NCBI RefSeq assembly: GCF_024127895.1
Contig: NZ_JAMYBK010000006.1
Coordinates: 124,001 to 188,000 of the forward strand
Source of the DNA: Pseudomonas guariconensis
Lineage (GTDB): Bacteria; Pseudomonadota; Gammaproteobacteria; Pseudomonadales; Pseudomonadaceae
Length of the DNA stretch: 64,000 nucleotides
Direction: 5' to 3'
Positions 46,854-59,126 of the stretch are shown one piece after another; position 1 is the stretch's first letter; each line of letters starts with the position of its first letter. Below the pieces are notes generated by a model, which saw nothing but the letters and a program-made list of their open reading frames with translations, was not told the origin of the DNA and made no database searches. The translations under genes and the position numbers were made by a program.

Positions 46854-47951
46854 ATGCAGACACTAAAGGTCGACCTGGGCGAACGTAGCTACCCGATCTA
46901 CATTGGCGAAGGCCTGCTGGACCAGCCCGAACTGCTGGCGCCGCACATTGCTGGGCGGCAGGTTGCCATCGTCTCCAACGAAACCGTCGCGCCCCTGTAT
47001 CTCGAGCGCCTGAGCCGCACGCTGGGCGCCTATTCGGTGCTGCCGGTGGTGCTGCCCGACGGCGAGGCCTACAAGAACTGGGAAACCCTGCAACTGATCT
47101 TCGACGCCCTGCTCAGCGCACGGCACGACCGCCGCACCACCGTGGTGGCCTTGGGCGGCGGTGTGATCGGCGATATGGCCGGCTTCGCCGCAGCCTGCTA
47201 CCAGCGCGGCGTGGATTTCATCCAGGTGCCGACCACCCTGTTGTCCCAGGTGGACTCCTCGGTCGGCGGCAAGACCGGCATCAACCACCCGCTCGGCAAG
47301 AACATGGTCGGGGCCTTCTACCAGCCCAACGCGGTCCTGATCGACACCACCAGCCTCAAGACCCTGCCCGAGCGCGAGCTGTCGGCGGGCCTGGCGGAAG
47401 TCATCAAGTATGGCCTGATCTGCGACAAGCCTTTCCTCAGCTGGCTCGAAGAGAATATGGAGGCCCTGCGCCGCCTGGAGTCCGCCGCCCTGACCGAGGC
47501 CATCCGCCGCTCCTGCGCGGCCAAGGCCGCGGTGGTCGGTGCCGACGAGCGGGAGTCGGGGGTGCGTGCGACCCTGAACCTTGGCCATACCTTCGGCCAT
47601 GCCATCGAGACCCACATGGGCTACGGCGTCTGGCTGCATGGCGAGGCCGTGGCGGCAGGTACCGTCATGGCCCTGGAGATGTCCATGCGCCTGGGCTGGA
47701 TCGACCAGCCGGCGCGCGATCGCGGAATTCGCCTGCTGCAGGCGGCAGGCTTGCCGGTGGTGCCACCACAGGAAATGACCCCGGCGCATTTCATGGAGCA
47801 CATGGCGGTCGACAAGAAGGTGCTCGACGGTCGCCTGCGCCTGGTGCTGCTGCGCCAGTTGGGGGAAGCCGTGGTCACCGACGACTATCCGAAAGAGATC
47901 CTTCAGGCCACGTTGGCGGCGGATTACCGCGCGATCGTGGCCCAGCTTTGA
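46854..47951 (+). CDS. aroB: 3-dehydroquinate synthase
   Basis: A 365-residue NAD- and zinc-dependent enzyme of the shikimate pathway. [11 protein letters not shown], the NAD loop [14 protein letters not shown] and [20 protein letters not shown] are signatures; zinc ligands lie in [11 protein letters not shown]. The start [18 protein letters not shown] is set by alignment; the frame is open upstream to 46512 but that part overlaps aroK. Confidence 0.96.
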   Translation: MQTLKVDLGERSYPIYIGEGLLDQPELLAPHIAGRQVAIVSNETVAPLYLERLSRTLGAYSVLPVVLPDGEAYKNWETLQLIFDALLSARHDRRTTVVALGGGVIGDMAGFAAACYQRGVDFIQVPTTLLSQVDSSVGGKTGINHPLGKNMVGAFYQPNAVLIDTTSLKTLPERELSAGLAEVIKYGLICDKPFLSWLEENMEALRRLESAALTEAIRRSCAAKAAVVGADERESGVRATLNLGHTFGHAIETHMGYGVWLHGEAVAAGTVMALEMSMRLGWIDQPARDRGIRLLQAAGLPVVPPQEMTPAHFMEHMAVDKKVLDGRLRLVLLRQLGEAVVTDDYPKEILQATLAADYRAIVAQL

Positions 47952-47966
47952 GGTTGTGACAGCGCG

Positions 47967-49559
47967 ATGACCAGTTTGCATGCCGATGAGGCGTTTCTCG
48001 ACCACTACCAGTTGAACCATGACCCGTTCGCACCGCGCGTGCCCGGTTTCAAGTTCTTCCCCGCCCAACGCAAGCCGGTGCTGGGCCAGTTGCATCACCT
48101 GGCGCGCTACAGCCAGCTGATGCTGGTGGTCACCGGCCCCCTGGGCAGTGGCAAGACCCTGCTGCGCCAGGCCCTGGTGGCCAGCACCAACAAACAGTCG
48201 GTGCAGAGCGTGGTGGTGTCCGCCCGTGGCGCGGGCGATGCTGCCAGCGTGCTCGGCCAGGTAGCTCAGGCGCTCGACGTGGCCCATGCCGAGGTCCAGG
48301 CGATCCTCGCCCAGGTGGTGCAACTGGCGCTGACCGGCCAGGAAGTCTATCTGCTGGTGGACGATGCGGAACAACTCGACGACTCGGCACTCCAAGCCTT
48401 GCTGGAACTGGCGGCAGGTGTCCCGGAAGGGCGTCCGCACGTGTTCCTGTTCGGCGAGCCGTCACTGATCGCTGGGTTGGAGGGGCTCGATGTCGGTGGG
48501 GAGCGTTTCCACGTCATCGAGCTTGCCCCCTACAGTGAAGAAGAGACCCGCGAATACCTGGAGCAGCGCCTGGAAGGCGCGGGCCGGGGCATCGAGGTGT
48601 TCACCCGCGAACAGATCGTCGATATCCATGAAAACTCCGACGGCTGGCCTGGCACCATCAACCAGGTTGCCCGCGATACCTTGATCGAAGCCATGATCGC
48701 CAGCCGCAGTACGGCCAAGCGACCATCCATGGGGTTCAATATGCCTAAGAAACACGTGCTCGCGCTGTCTGCTGTCGTCGTGGTCGCCGTGGCCGCCGCG
48801 GTGCTGATGCCCAAGAAGGGAGACAAGGCACCTGCCGAGGAACCTGTGGCCCAGGCCCAGTTGCCGCTGGGAGAGGGCCAGCCCGGCAATGGCGGCCCGG
48901 CGATCGAATTCTCCGGCTCCTCCCAGCCCACGCCGTTGCCGCTGGTCGGCCAGTCGCAACCGGTGATGCGCGAGCCGCTGGCCCAGGCGGCAGGCATGGG
49001 GGATGGCGAAGAAGGCGGCCCGGCCGGCAACACCGCATTGCAGCCTGGCAACCCGCCGACCGTGACCACCACCGCGCCGCCTCAGGGCGTACCGGCCGGC
49101 CCGGCGCCGACCCAGGCACTGCCGACCACCAGCGCGCCCACCCAGCCGGTCGCGGTTGCACCTGCGCAGAAGCCTGTCGCCACCCAGCCGGCCAAGCCGG
49201 TTGCGCCTGCCAAGCCGGCCCCGGCACCGACCCAGGTCGCCAGCGCCAAGCCGGCCGCCGGTGGTGTCGGTAACAGTAGCTGGTACGCTGGCCAGAAACC
49301 GGGCAACTACGTGGTACAGATCCTCGGTACCAGCTCCGAAGCGTCGGCCCAGGCCTTCGTCAAGGCCCAGGGTGGCGACTATCGCTACTTCCGCAAAACC
49401 CTGCAGGGCAAGCCACTCTACGTGGTCACCTATGGCAATTTCGCCAACCGCGATGCAGCGGTTGCGGCAATCAAGAACTTGCCAGCCAAGGTCCAGGCTG
49501 GTAAACCTTGGCCTCGAACCGTCGGCAGCGTCCAACAAGAGCTCGCCGCGGCCCGCTGA
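47967..49559 (+). CDS. DamX-like AAA + SPOR cell-division protein
   Basis: A 530-residue protein. Residues 1-250 form an ExeA/AAA ATPase-like domain with Walker A GPLGSGKT at 57-64 and VYLLVDDAEQLDD. It has a membrane helix (VLALSAVVVVAVAAAVLM), a ~160-residue Pro/Ala/Thr-rich periplasmic linker and a C-terminal SPOR domain (NYVVQILGTSSEASAQAFVK). It sits after aroB as damX does in many gammaproteobacteria and probably localises to the septum through denuded glycan. Confidence 0.88.
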   Translation: MTSLHADEAFLDHYQLNHDPFAPRVPGFKFFPAQRKPVLGQLHHLARYSQLMLVVTGPLGSGKTLLRQALVASTNKQSVQSVVVSARGAGDAASVLGQVAQALDVAHAEVQAILAQVVQLALTGQEVYLLVDDAEQLDDSALQALLELAAGVPEGRPHVFLFGEPSLIAGLEGLDVGGERFHVIELAPYSEEETREYLEQRLEGAGRGIEVFTREQIVDIHENSDGWPGTINQVARDTLIEAMIASRSTAKRPSMGFNMPKKHVLALSAVVVVAVAAAVLMPKKGDKAPAEEPVAQAQLPLGEGQPGNGGPAIEFSGSSQPTPLPLVGQSQPVMREPLAQAAGMGDGEEGGPAGNTALQPGNPPTVTTTAPPQGVPAGPAPTQALPTTSAPTQPVAVAPAQKPVATQPAKPVAPAKPAPAPTQVASAKPAAGGVGNSSWYAGQKPGNYVVQILGTSSEASAQAFVKAQGGDYRYFRKTLQGKPLYVVTYGNFANRDAAVAAIKNLPAKVQAGKPWPRTVGSVQQELAAAR

Positions 49560-49932
49560 TACCTGCCGGGCGGCATCACCCCGCCGCCCAGTTGCTGAGC
49601 GACTCCTGAACTTCGTCTAGCCTGCTGTGCTCTCGCGCGGCAGGCTTTTCTGTCCCGAACTGCCGGCCACAAGCCTCACTTGCAGTCAGGGCTGAAACGC
49701 TTCAGACTCGAGCCAAGCCGCTATCACGGCGCATGGCGCAAAAACATTCAAAAATGCGACATGAATTTTCAATGAAGCGTCTTGAAAATTTGTGAGCTTC
49801 GCTGTCGCTGTGCAACAATGGTTTCCCATTGCCCACCGCAAAAAGCTGGCATTCGATCGGCGTGGATGGTAAGTGGTTGTACTAAAAAGAGATTTGCCTT
49901 GGTTGAGAGGCGAACCTGGTGAGAAAGTGTCT
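49560..49932. other. gltB leader region without a clear gene
   Basis: The stretch begins with a GGGCGGC/GCCGCCC hairpin (about 49566-49590) and an AGCCTGC/GCAGGCT hairpin followed by TTTTCT (49617-49652), probably ending the pil-aro-damX transcript. The AT-rich part at 49735-49800 is likely the gltB promoter region, but no confident -35/-10 pair can be named. An in-frame ORF start at 49873 would extend GltB by 20 non-conserved residues. Confidence 0.6.
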
Positions 49933-52900
49933 ATGAAAACAGGTCTGTACCATCCCGAAGAATTCAAGGACAACTGTGGTTTCGGACTGATTGCCCATAT
50001 GACGGGCGAGGCGAGCCACCATCTTCTGCAAACCGCCATGCAGGCGCTGACCTGCATGACCCACCGCGGCGGGATCAACGCCGACGGCAAGACCGGCGAC
50101 GGTTGCGGCCTGCTCATGCAGAAGCCCGACCAGTTCCTGCGTGCCGTTGCCCAGGAACATTTCGCCACCGAACTGCCCGGGCAGTACGCCGTCGGCATGG
50201 TGTTCTTCAACCAGGACCCGGTGAAGGCCGAAGCGGCCCGCGCCAACATGGACCGTGAGATTCTCGCGGCCGGCCTGAAGCTGGTTGGCTGGCGCAAGGT
50301 GCCGATCGACACTCGCGTGCTCGGCCGCCTGGCCCTGGAGCGCCTGCCGCAGATCGAACAGGTGTTCATCGGTGGCGAAGGCCTGAGCGACCAGGAGTTC
50401 GCCATCAAGCTGTTCAGTGCCCGTCGTCGTTCGTCCGTGGCCAACGCCCACGACGCCGACCACTACATCTGCAGCTTCTCGCACAAGACCATCATCTACA
50501 AAGGCCTGATGATGCCGGCGGACCTCGCCGCCTTCTATCCCGACCTGGGTGACGAGCGCCTGAAGACCGCGATCTGCGTGTTCCACCAGCGCTTCTCCAC
50601 CAACACCCTGCCGAAGTGGCCGCTGGCGCAGCCGTTCCGCTTCCTCGCCCACAACGGCGAGATCAACACCATCACCGGCAACCGCAACTGGGCCATGGCC
50701 CGTCGCACCAAGTTCGCCAATGACCTGATTCCCGACCTCGAGGCACTCGGCCCACTGGTCAACCGCGTCGGCTCCGACTCTTCGAGCATGGACAACATGC
50801 TCGAGCTGATGGTCACCGGCGGTATCGACCTGTTCCGGGGCGTGCGCATGCTGGTGCCGCCGGCCTGGCAGAACGTCGAGACCATGGACGCCGACCTGCG
50901 TGCGTTCTACGAATACAACTCCATGCACATGGAGCCCTGGGACGGCCCGGCCGGCATCGTCATGACCGAAGGCCGCCACGCAGTCTGCCTGCTCGACCGC
51001 AACGGCCTGCGCCCGGCACGCTGGGTCACCACCCGCAATGGCTACATCACCCTGGCCTCGGAAATCGGTGTGTGGGACTACAAGCCCGAGGACGTCCTGG
51101 CCAAGGGCCGTGTCGGCCCGGGCCAGATCTTCGCCGTGGACACCGAGACCGGCCAGATCCTCGATACCGACGCCATCGACAACCGTCTCAAGTCGCGCCA
51201 CCCCTACAAGCGCTGGCTGCGCCAGCACGCCTTGCGCATCCAGGCGACCCTGAGCGACGACCAGGGCGTGGCCAGCTACGACGCCGACCAGCTCAAGCAG
51301 TACATGAAAATGTTCCAGGTCACCTTCGAAGAGCGTGACCAGGTCCTGCGTCCGCTTGGCGAGCAGGGCCAGGAAGCGGTCGGCTCCATGGGCGACGACA
51401 CGCCGATGGCCGTGCTGTCCCAGCGCGTGCGTTCGCCGTACGACTTCTTCCGCCAGCAGTTCGCCCAGGTGACCAACCCACCGATCGACCCGCTGCGTGA
51501 AGCGATCGTCATGTCCCTGGAGATCTGCCTGGGCGCCGAGCGCAACATCTTCCAGGAGTCCCCCGAGCACGCCTCGCGGGTGATCCTCAGCTCGCCGGTC
51601 ATCTCGCCCGCCAAGTGGCGCTCGCTGATGAACCTGGAGCGCGAAGGCTTCGAGCGCCAGCTGATCGACCTCAACTATGAAGAGAGCGTCGGCCTGGAAG
51701 CGGCCATCCGCAACATCGCCGACCAGGCCGAAGAGGCCGTGCGTGCCGGCAAGACCCAGCTGGTGCTGAGCGACCGCTACATCGCCCCGGGCAAGCTGCC
51801 GGTGCATGCCTCCCTGGCCGTCGGTGCGGTGCACCACCGCCTGACCGAGCAGGGCCTGCGCTGCGACAGCAACATCCTGGTGGAAACCGCCACCGCCCGC
51901 GACCCGCACCACTTCGCCGTGCTGCTGGGCTTCGGTGCCTCGGCTGTCTACCCGTACCTGTCCTACGAAGTGCTGGCCGACCTGATCCGCACCGGCGAGG
52001 TGCTGGGCGACCTGGACGAAGTGTTCAAGTACTACCGCAAGGGCATCTCCAAGGGCCTGTTGAAGATCCTGTCGAAGATGGGCATCTCGACCATCGCCTC
52101 CTACCGCGGCGCCCAGCTGTTCGAAGCCGTGGGCCTGGCCGAGGAAGTGGTCGACCTCAGTTTCAAGGGTGTGTCCAGCCGCATCAAGGGCGCGCGTTTC
52201 GTCGACCTGGAAAACGACCAGAAGCTGCTCGCCGCCGAAGCCTGGAGCGCGCGCAAGCCGATCCAGCAGGGTGGCCTGCTCAAGTTCGTCCACGGCGGCG
52301 AGTACCACGCCTACAATCCGGACGTGGTCAACACCCTGCAGGCCGCCGTGCAGAAGGGCGACTACGCCAAGTTCAAGGAATACACCACGCTGGTCGACCA
52401 GCGTCCGGTGTCGATGATCCGCGACCTGTTGAACGTGAAGGTGGCCGAGCAGCCGCTGGCGCTGGAGCAGGTCGAGCCGCTGGAGGACATCCTCAAGCGC
52501 TTCGACTCCGCCGGTATTTCCCTCGGCGCCCTGTCGCCGGAAGCCCATGAGGCCCTGGCCGAGGCGATGAACCGCCTGGGTGCCCGCTCCAACTCCGGTG
52601 AGGGCGGCGAGGACCCGGCGCGCTACGGCACCATCAAGAGCTCGAAGATCAAGCAGGTGGCCACCGGCCGCTTCGGCGTCACCCCGGAATACCTGGTCAA
52701 CGCCGAAGTGCTGCAGATCAAGGTGGCCCAGGGCGCCAAGCCTGGCGAGGGCGGCCAGCTGCCAGGCGGCAAGGTCAACGGCCTGATCGCTCGCCTGCGC
52801 TATGCGGTGCCGGGCGTGACCCTGATCTCGCCACCGCCGCACCATGACATCTACTCGATCGAAGACCTGGCCCAGCTGATCTACGACCTCAAGCAGGTCA

Positions 52901-54378
52901 ACCCGCAGGCGCTGGTGTCGGTCAAGCTGGTGGCCGAGGCCGGCGTCGGCACCATCGCCGCTGGCGTGGCCAAGGCCTATGCCGACCTGATCACCATTTC
53001 CGGCTACGACGGCGGTACCGGCGCTTCGCCGCTGACCTCGATCAAGTATGCCGGCGCGCCCTGGGAACTGGGCCTGGCCGAGACTCACCAGACCCTGCGC
53101 GGCAACGACCTGCGCGGCAAGGTGCGGGTACAGACCGACGGCGGCCTGAAGACCGGCCTGGACGTGATCAAGGCCGCGATCCTCGGCGCCGAAAGCTTCG
53201 GCTTCGGCACCGCGCCGATGATCGCCCTGGGCTGCAAGTACCTGCGCATCTGCCACCTGAACAACTGCGCCACCGGCGTGGCCACCCAGAACGACAAGCT
53301 GCGCAAGGATCACTACATCGGTACCGTCGACATGGTGGTGAACTTCTTCACCTTCATCGCCGAAGAGACCCGCGAGTGGCTGGCCAAGCTGGGCGTGCGC
53401 AGCCTCGGCGAGCTGATCGGCCGCACCGACCTGCTCGAAGTGCTGCCGGGCGACACCGAGCGCCAGCAGTACCTGGACCTGTCGCCGCTGTTGGGCAGCT
53501 CGCACATCCCGGCCGACAAGCCGCAGTTCTGCGAAGTCGACAAGAACCCGCCGTTCGACAAGGGCGAACTGGCCGAGAAGATGGTCGAGATGGCCCTGCC
53601 GGCGATCCGCGACCTGTCCGGTGGCGAGTTCGAGCTCGACATCTGCAACTGCGACCGCTCCATCGGCGCGCGCATCTCCGGCGAGATCGCCCGCCTGCAC
53701 GGCAACCAGGGCATGGCCGGGGCGCCGATCACCTTCCGCTTCAAGGGCACCGCGGGGCAGAGCTTCGGCGTGTGGAACGCCGGTGGCCTGAACCTGCACC
53801 TGGAAGGCGACGCCAACGACTATGTCGGCAAGGGCATGACCGGCGGCAAGCTGACCATCGTGCCGCCTGCCGGCAGCCCGTTCGAAACCCAGCACAGCGC
53901 CATCGTCGGCAACACCTGCCTGTACGGTGCCACCGGCGGCAAGCTGTTCGCTGCCGGTACCGCGGGCGAGCGCTTCGCTGTGCGTAACTCCGGCGCCCAC
54001 GCTGTGGTCGAGGGCACCGGCGATCACTGTTGTGAATACATGACCGGCGGCTTTGTCTGCGTCCTGGGCAAGACCGGTTACAACTTCGGTTCTGGCATGA
54101 CTGGCGGCTTTGCCTACGTGCTCGACATGGACAATACCTTCGTCGACAAGCTCAACCACGAGCTGGTGGAAATCCAGCGTATCAGTGGCGAAGCGATGGA
54201 GGCCTACCGCAGCCACCTGGCGCGGGTCCTTGCCGAATACGTGGAAGAGACCGGCAGCGAGTGGGGGCGTGAGCTCTCGGAGAACCTGGACGACTACGTG
54301 CGGCGCTTCTGGCTGGTCAAGCCGAAGGCGGCCAACCTGAAGCAACTGCTGTCCAGCACCCGTGCCAACCCGCAGTAA
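49933..54378 (+). CDS. gltB: Glutamate synthase (NADPH) large subunit
   Basis: A 1481-residue ferredoxin-type glutamate synthase. The N-terminal glutaminase has its nucleophile in DNCGFG (Cys15, exposed after propeptide removal), then the central and FMN-binding synthase domain ([20 protein letters not shown]), the 3Fe-4S cysteines in [13 protein letters not shown] and the C-terminal beta-helix domain ([20 protein letters not shown]). With GltD it makes two glutamates from glutamine and 2-oxoglutarate. The start [11 protein letters not shown] is the family start. Confidence 0.97.
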   Translation: MKTGLYHPEEFKDNCGFGLIAHMTGEASHHLLQTAMQALTCMTHRGGINADGKTGDGCGLLMQKPDQFLRAVAQEHFATELPGQYAVGMVFFNQDPVKAEAARANMDREILAAGLKLVGWRKVPIDTRVLGRLALERLPQIEQVFIGGEGLSDQEFAIKLFSARRRSSVANAHDADHYICSFSHKTIIYKGLMMPADLAAFYPDLGDERLKTAICVFHQRFSTNTLPKWPLAQPFRFLAHNGEINTITGNRNWAMARRTKFANDLIPDLEALGPLVNRVGSDSSSMDNMLELMVTGGIDLFRGVRMLVPPAWQNVETMDADLRAFYEYNSMHMEPWDGPAGIVMTEGRHAVCLLDRNGLRPARWVTTRNGYITLASEIGVWDYKPEDVLAKGRVGPGQIFAVDTETGQILDTDAIDNRLKSRHPYKRWLRQHALRIQATLSDDQGVASYDADQLKQYMKMFQVTFEERDQVLRPLGEQGQEAVGSMGDDTPMAVLSQRVRSPYDFFRQQFAQVTNPPIDPLREAIVMSLEICLGAERNIFQESPEHASRVILSSPVISPAKWRSLMNLEREGFERQLIDLNYEESVGLEAAIRNIADQAEEAVRAGKTQLVLSDRYIAPGKLPVHASLAVGAVHHRLTEQGLRCDSNILVETATARDPHHFAVLLGFGASAVYPYLSYEVLADLIRTGEVLGDLDEVFKYYRKGISKGLLKILSKMGISTIASYRGAQLFEAVGLAEEVVDLSFKGVSSRIKGARFVDLENDQKLLAAEAWSARKPIQQGGLLKFVHGGEYHAYNPDVVNTLQAAVQKGDYAKFKEYTTLVDQRPVSMIRDLLNVKVAEQPLALEQVEPLEDILKRFDSAGISLGALSPEAHEALAEAMNRLGARSNSGEGGEDPARYGTIKSSKIKQVATGRFGVTPEYLVNAEVLQIKVAQGAKPGEGGQLPGGKVNGLIARLRYAVPGVTLISPPPHHDIYSIEDLAQLIYDLKQVNPQALVSVKLVAEAGVGTIAAGVAKAYADLITISGYDGGTGASPLTSIKYAGAPWELGLAETHQTLRGNDLRGKVRVQTDGGLKTGLDVIKAAILGAESFGFGTAPMIALGCKYLRICHLNNCATGVATQNDKLRKDHYIGTVDMVVNFFTFIAEETREWLAKLGVRSLGELIGRTDLLEVLPGDTERQQYLDLSPLLGSSHIPADKPQFCEVDKNPPFDKGELAEKMVEMALPAIRDLSGGEFELDICNCDRSIGARISGEIARLHGNQGMAGAPITFRFKGTAGQSFGVWNAGGLNLHLEGDANDYVGKGMTGGKLTIVPPAGSPFETQHSAIVGNTCLYGATGGKLFAAGTAGERFAVRNSGAHAVVEGTGDHCCEYMTGGFVCVLGKTGYNFGSGMTGGFAYVLDMDNTFVDKLNHELVEIQRISGEAMEAYRSHLARVLAEYVEETGSEWGRELSENLDDYVRRFWLVKPKAANLKQLLSSTRANPQ

Positions 54379-54456
54379 CAACAGCTGCAAGTGGCAAGCC
54401 TCACGCTGCACGCAAAAGCAGTACGAGGTTTGCCCGGCTTAAGTGATCGTCTTGCG

Positions 54457-54473
54457 GCTTGCAGCGTGTAGCT
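54457..54473. repeat. Dispersed intergenic repeat, copy 2
   Basis: It is identical over 17 bp to 39937-39953 and is embedded in further GCTTGC-type repeats (54451-54480) that fill the gltB-gltD gap of about 120 nt. Confidence 0.65.
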
Positions 54474-54498
54474 TGCGGCTGCTGTTAAGAGGTTTTGA

Positions 54499-55920
<1,422 letters not shown>

Positions 55921-55923
55921 TCG

Positions 55924-55954
55924 ATCCTAGGGGCCGCAACGCGGCCCCTAGGAT
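55924..55954 (+). terminator. Hairpin terminator after gltD
   Basis: ATCCTAGGGGCCGC (55924-55937) pairs perfectly over 14 bp with GCGGCCCCTAGGAT (55941-55954) around AAC. The following T-run is short (TGTT), so it may be partly rho-dependent or stabilise the 3' end. Confidence 0.7.
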
Positions 55955-55979
55955 TGTTCAACCCAGATTGGCCGTGCTC

Positions 55980-55989
55980 TTGTATACAA
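55980..55989. promoter_or_regulatory. Palindrome TTGTATACAA upstream of hemE
   Basis: A perfect 10-bp palindrome lies about 105 nt before hemE and resembles GntR-type operators and the two sites upstream of maeB. The gap 55921-56093 otherwise contains the gltD hairpin and an AT-rich stretch likely to hold the hemE promoter. Confidence 0.4.
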
Positions 55990-56093
55990 AAATGCTTGAT
56001 CCACGGCATCCAATAGACAAAACGCATGGTCCTGGCCGTGCCTTTTGTGCTGGCCTCTGAGAAAATGCCCGCACTTTTTTGCTGGATGCCGAC

Positions 56094-57158
56094 ATGACTG
56101 CCCTGAAGAACGATCGTTTCCTGCGTGCACTGCTCAAGCAACCCGTAGATGTCACCCCCGTCTGGATGATGCGCCAGGCCGGCCGCTACCTCCCGGAATA
56201 CCGCGCCAGCCGCGCCAAGGCCGGGGACTTCATGAGCCTGTGCATGAACCCGCAGTTCGCCTGCGAGGTCACCTTGCAGCCGCTGGACCGCTACCCGCTG
56301 GATGCGGCGATCCTCTTCTCGGACATCCTCACCATCCCCGACGCCATGGGCCAGGGCCTGTACTTCGAAACCGGCGAAGGCCCGCGCTTCAAGAAGGTCA
56401 TCAGTACGCCGGCCGACATCGAGGCGCTGCCGATCCCTGATCCGCAGAAGGACCTGGGCTACGTCATGGATGCGGTCAGCACCATCCGCCGCGAGCTGAA
56501 TGGCCGCGTGCCGCTGATCGGCTTCTCCGGCAGCCCCTGGACCCTGGCCACCTACATGGTCGAAGGCGGTTCTTCCAAGGACTTCCGCAAGACCAAGGCG
56601 ATGCTCTACGACAACCCCGAGGCCCTGCACCTGCTGCTGGACAAGCTGGCCCAGTCGGTCACCAGCTACCTCAACGGCCAGATCCAGGCCGGTGCCCAGG
56701 CCGTGCAGATCTTCGACACCTGGGGTGGCAACCTGTCGGCGGCGGCCTACCAAGCATTTTCCCTGGCCTACATGCGCAAGATCGTCAGTGGCCTGATCCG
56801 TGAGCACGAAGGCCGCAAGGTGCCGGTGATCCTGTTCACCAAGAACGGCGGCCTGTGGCTGGAAAGCATCGCCGAAGCTGGTGCCGATGCCTTGGGCCTG
56901 GACTGGACCTGCGAGATCGGCGATGCCCGTCGCCGGGTCGGCGACAAGGTCGCCCTGCAGGGCAACATGGACCCGACCGTGCTGTACGCCAGGCCCGAAG
57001 CGATCCGCAAGGAAGTGGCGCGGATCCTGGAAAGCTACGGCCACGGCAGCGGCCATGTATTCAACCTAGGCCATGGCATCACGCCAGAGGTCGATCCGGA
57101 GCACGCCGGCGTGTTCATCAACGCCGTGCACGAGTTGTCGGCGCGCTATCACGCATGA
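56094..57158 (+). CDS. hemE: Uroporphyrinogen decarboxylase
   Basis: A 354-residue TIM-barrel enzyme converting uroporphyrinogen III to coproporphyrinogen III. The signature [16 protein letters not shown] is near the N-terminus, with [27 protein letters not shown] and DTWGGNLS later. The start [10 protein letters not shown] is set by family length. A GGGGCCGC/GCGGCCCC hairpin follows at 57167-57186. Confidence 0.97.
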   Translation: MTALKNDRFLRALLKQPVDVTPVWMMRQAGRYLPEYRASRAKAGDFMSLCMNPQFACEVTLQPLDRYPLDAAILFSDILTIPDAMGQGLYFETGEGPRFKKVISTPADIEALPIPDPQKDLGYVMDAVSTIRRELNGRVPLIGFSGSPWTLATYMVEGGSSKDFRKTKAMLYDNPEALHLLLDKLAQSVTSYLNGQIQAGAQAVQIFDTWGGNLSAAAYQAFSLAYMRKIVSGLIREHEGRKVPVILFTKNGGLWLESIAEAGADALGLDWTCEIGDARRRVGDKVALQGNMDPTVLYARPEAIRKEVARILESYGHGSGHVFNLGHGITPEVDPEHAGVFINAVHELSARYHA

Positions 57159-57262
57159 CTTGGGCCGGGGCCGCACAGCGGCCCCGAGCTGTCGCATTAA
57201 GTTTCAATTCAGTGATCATCGCTAATCTGGTCCCATCGAAACCGAAACAGGACCCGATTCCC

Positions 57263-57610
57263 ATGAAAACCCGTTACCTTGCCCTGATCCTCGCCCCGCT
57301 GCTGAGCACCACCGCCCTGGCCGCCGGTTACACCGGCCCGGGTGCCCAGCCGGTGACCACCGTTGCCGCCGCCAACGATGCTGCTGACGACACCCCGGTG
57401 GTGCTGCAGGGGTTCGTGACCAAGAAGATCAACAACGACGACAAGTACGAGTTCAAGGACAGCACCGGCACCATCACCGTTGAGATCGACGACGAAGACC
57501 TGCCGTCGACGCCGTTCGACGAGAAGACCAAGGTCAAGCTGACGGGCGAGGTGGAAAAGCATCTGATGAGCCGCGAGGTGGATGTGGATATCGTCGAGAT
57601 CGTCAACTGA
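57263..57610 (+). CDS. Periplasmic BOF (YgiW/YdeI-type) stress protein
   Basis: A 115-residue protein with a signal peptide (YLALILAPLLSTTALAAGY) and an OB-fold of the bacterial OB-fold family: VVLQGFVTKKINNDDKYEFK, GTITVEIDDEDL and KVKLTGEVEKHLMSREVDVD. Homologues are linked to stress tolerance and signalling in the periplasm. AACAGGACCC lies upstream of the ATG. It has its own transcription unit after hemE. Confidence 0.88.
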   Translation: MKTRYLALILAPLLSTTALAAGYTGPGAQPVTTVAAANDAADDTPVVLQGFVTKKINNDDKYEFKDSTGTITVEIDDEDLPSTPFDEKTKVKLTGEVEKHLMSREVDVDIVEIVN

Positions 57611-57637
57611 TCGCGCAAAAGGGGCCACTTCGCGCCC

Positions 57638-57732
57638 CATTCGTGGGCAAGTCCGCTCCCACACGGCCTTGCGAATCACATCATTTGTGATCGACGCGGG
57701 CCCTGTGGGAGCGGGCTTGCCCGCGAATGGGC
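57638..57732. repeat. Inverted REP pair (BIME) between the BOF gene and the MFS gene
   Basis: One unit (57638-57664, TTCGTGGGCAAGTCCGCTCC) faces the other (57700-57732, beginning CCTGTGGGAGCGGGCTTGCC). The second shares the CCTGTGGGAGCGGG to CCCGCGAA core of the REP inside ftsY at 6646-6678. The site lies between two convergent genes, as expected for REP pairs in this group. Confidence 0.85.
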
Positions 57733-57751
57733 TGCGAAGCAGCCCCCTTGC

Positions 57752-59002
57752 TCAGGCCGTCTTGGCCGGCAAGCGACTCAGGTGCAACGCCACCAGTAGC
57801 GCCACCGCCAGCAAGCTGCCGATGAACAGCCCGATCCCGTTCCACCCGGCCTGGTGCCAGAACACCCCGCCCGCCGTCCCGGCAACGCTCGACCCGGCGT
57901 AATAGCAGAACAGGTACAGCGAAGATGCCTGCCCCTTGGCCTTCAAGGCCCGGCGGCCAATCCAGCTGCTGGCCACCGAATGGGCGCCGAAGAAGCCGAA
58001 GGTGAACACCAGCATGCCGAGGATCACCATCGCCAGCGGGCTGGCCAGGGTCATCAGCAGCCCACCCGCCATCACCACGATACTGGCCCAGAAGACCTTG
58101 CGCCGGCCTAGCCGGTCGGCCAGGGCGCCCACCTGGGCGGAACTGTAGATACCCGACAGGTAGACCACCGAAAGCAGGCCGACCAGCGCCTGGTTCATGT
58201 GGTAAGGCTCGGCGAGCAGGCGATAGCCGATGTAGTTGAACAGGGTGACGAAGGCCCCCATCAGCAAGAACGCCTCGAGGAACAGCCAGGGCAGGCCGGC
58301 ATCGCGCAGGTGCACGACGAAGCCATCCAGCAGGCTGCGCGGGTTCAGCGCCTGGGGGCGGAAGTTGCGTGACTCGGGCAGCACCTTCCAGAACACCAGC
58401 GCCGCCACCAGGGCCAGGCCGCCGATGGTCAGCATCGCCGTGTGCCAGCTGACGAAGTCGATCAACACGCCGGTGATCAACCGCCCGCTCATGCCGCCGA
58501 TGGCATTGCCGCCGATGTACAGCCCCATGGCCAGGCCGATGTGTTGCGGGTGGATCTCTTCGCTCAGGTAGGTCATCGCCACCGCCGCCAGGCCGCTCAG
58601 GGCCAGCCCCACCAGCGCGCGGGTCGCCAGCACCCCTTCCCAGGTCGGCATCACCGCGCTGGCCAGGGTCGCCAGGGCGGCGCAGAGCAGGGCGCAGACC
58701 ATCACCGGCTTGCGCCCGATACGGTCGGAGATCGGCCCGGTGACCAGCAGGCCGAAGGCCAGCGTGGCGGTGGACACCGATAGCACCAGGCTGCTCTGCG
58801 CCGCATTGATGGCGAATTCCTGCGACAACAGCGGCATCATCGGCTGCACGCAGTAGAGCAGGGCGAAGGTGGCGAAACCGCCGCTGAACAGGGCCAACAC
58901 GGTCTTCATGAAGGCCGGGGTGCCTTTCTCGATCCAGGTGTCGTCCAGCGCGGGCGTGGCGGGTTCAGGTTCGGCGGGGAGCGGGGCTACGGCTGTTTTC
59001 AC
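57752..59002 (-). CDS. Major facilitator superfamily transporter (YnfM-like)
   Basis: A 416-residue 12-helix MFS permease. Motif A-type loops GPISDRIGRKPVM (between helices 2 and 3) and GALADRLGRRKVFW (second half) are clear. The N-terminal ~35 residues are a Pro/Ala-rich cytoplasmic tail. The start codon is GTG. It is divergent from a LysR gene, which probably controls it. The substrate is unknown; an inner-membrane drug or metabolite exporter is likely. Confidence 0.88.
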   Translation of the reverse strand: MKTAVAPLPAEPEPATPALDDTWIEKGTPAFMKTVLALFSGGFATFALLYCVQPMMPLLSQEFAINAAQSSLVLSVSTATLAFGLLVTGPISDRIGRKPVMVCALLCAALATLASAVMPTWEGVLATRALVGLALSGLAAVAMTYLSEEIHPQHIGLAMGLYIGGNAIGGMSGRLITGVLIDFVSWHTAMLTIGGLALVAALVFWKVLPESRNFRPQALNPRSLLDGFVVHLRDAGLPWLFLEAFLLMGAFVTLFNYIGYRLLAEPYHMNQALVGLLSVVYLSGIYSSAQVGALADRLGRRKVFWASIVVMAGGLLMTLASPLAMVILGMLVFTFGFFGAHSVASSWIGRRALKAKGQASSLYLFCYYAGSSVAGTAGGVFWHQAGWNGIGLFIGSLLAVALLVALHLSRLPAKTA

Positions 59003-59126
59003 GATCGGGGTACCTCGGGCGCGCAGGCCGGTATTGCGATGGAAAAAGCATATAGCTGGCTAATGATTAGATCCAATATATTATTCGACCTATTTAAGAC
59101 GTTTGGCGACTTGTCTGGAGCCGATC
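59003..59126. promoter_or_regulatory. Divergent promoter region between MFS and LysR genes
   Basis: An AT-rich core (59055-59100) containing AATATATT and T-N11-A-type half sites fits LysR regulator binding between divergent targets. No individual operator can be assigned with confidence. Confidence 0.45.

Noticed and set aside
49882..54411. 1509-residue antisense ORF opposite gltB
   Set aside because: It is a mirror of the high-GC codon pattern of gltB; the translation is low-complexity (Gln/His/Val/Leu-rich) and matches no family.
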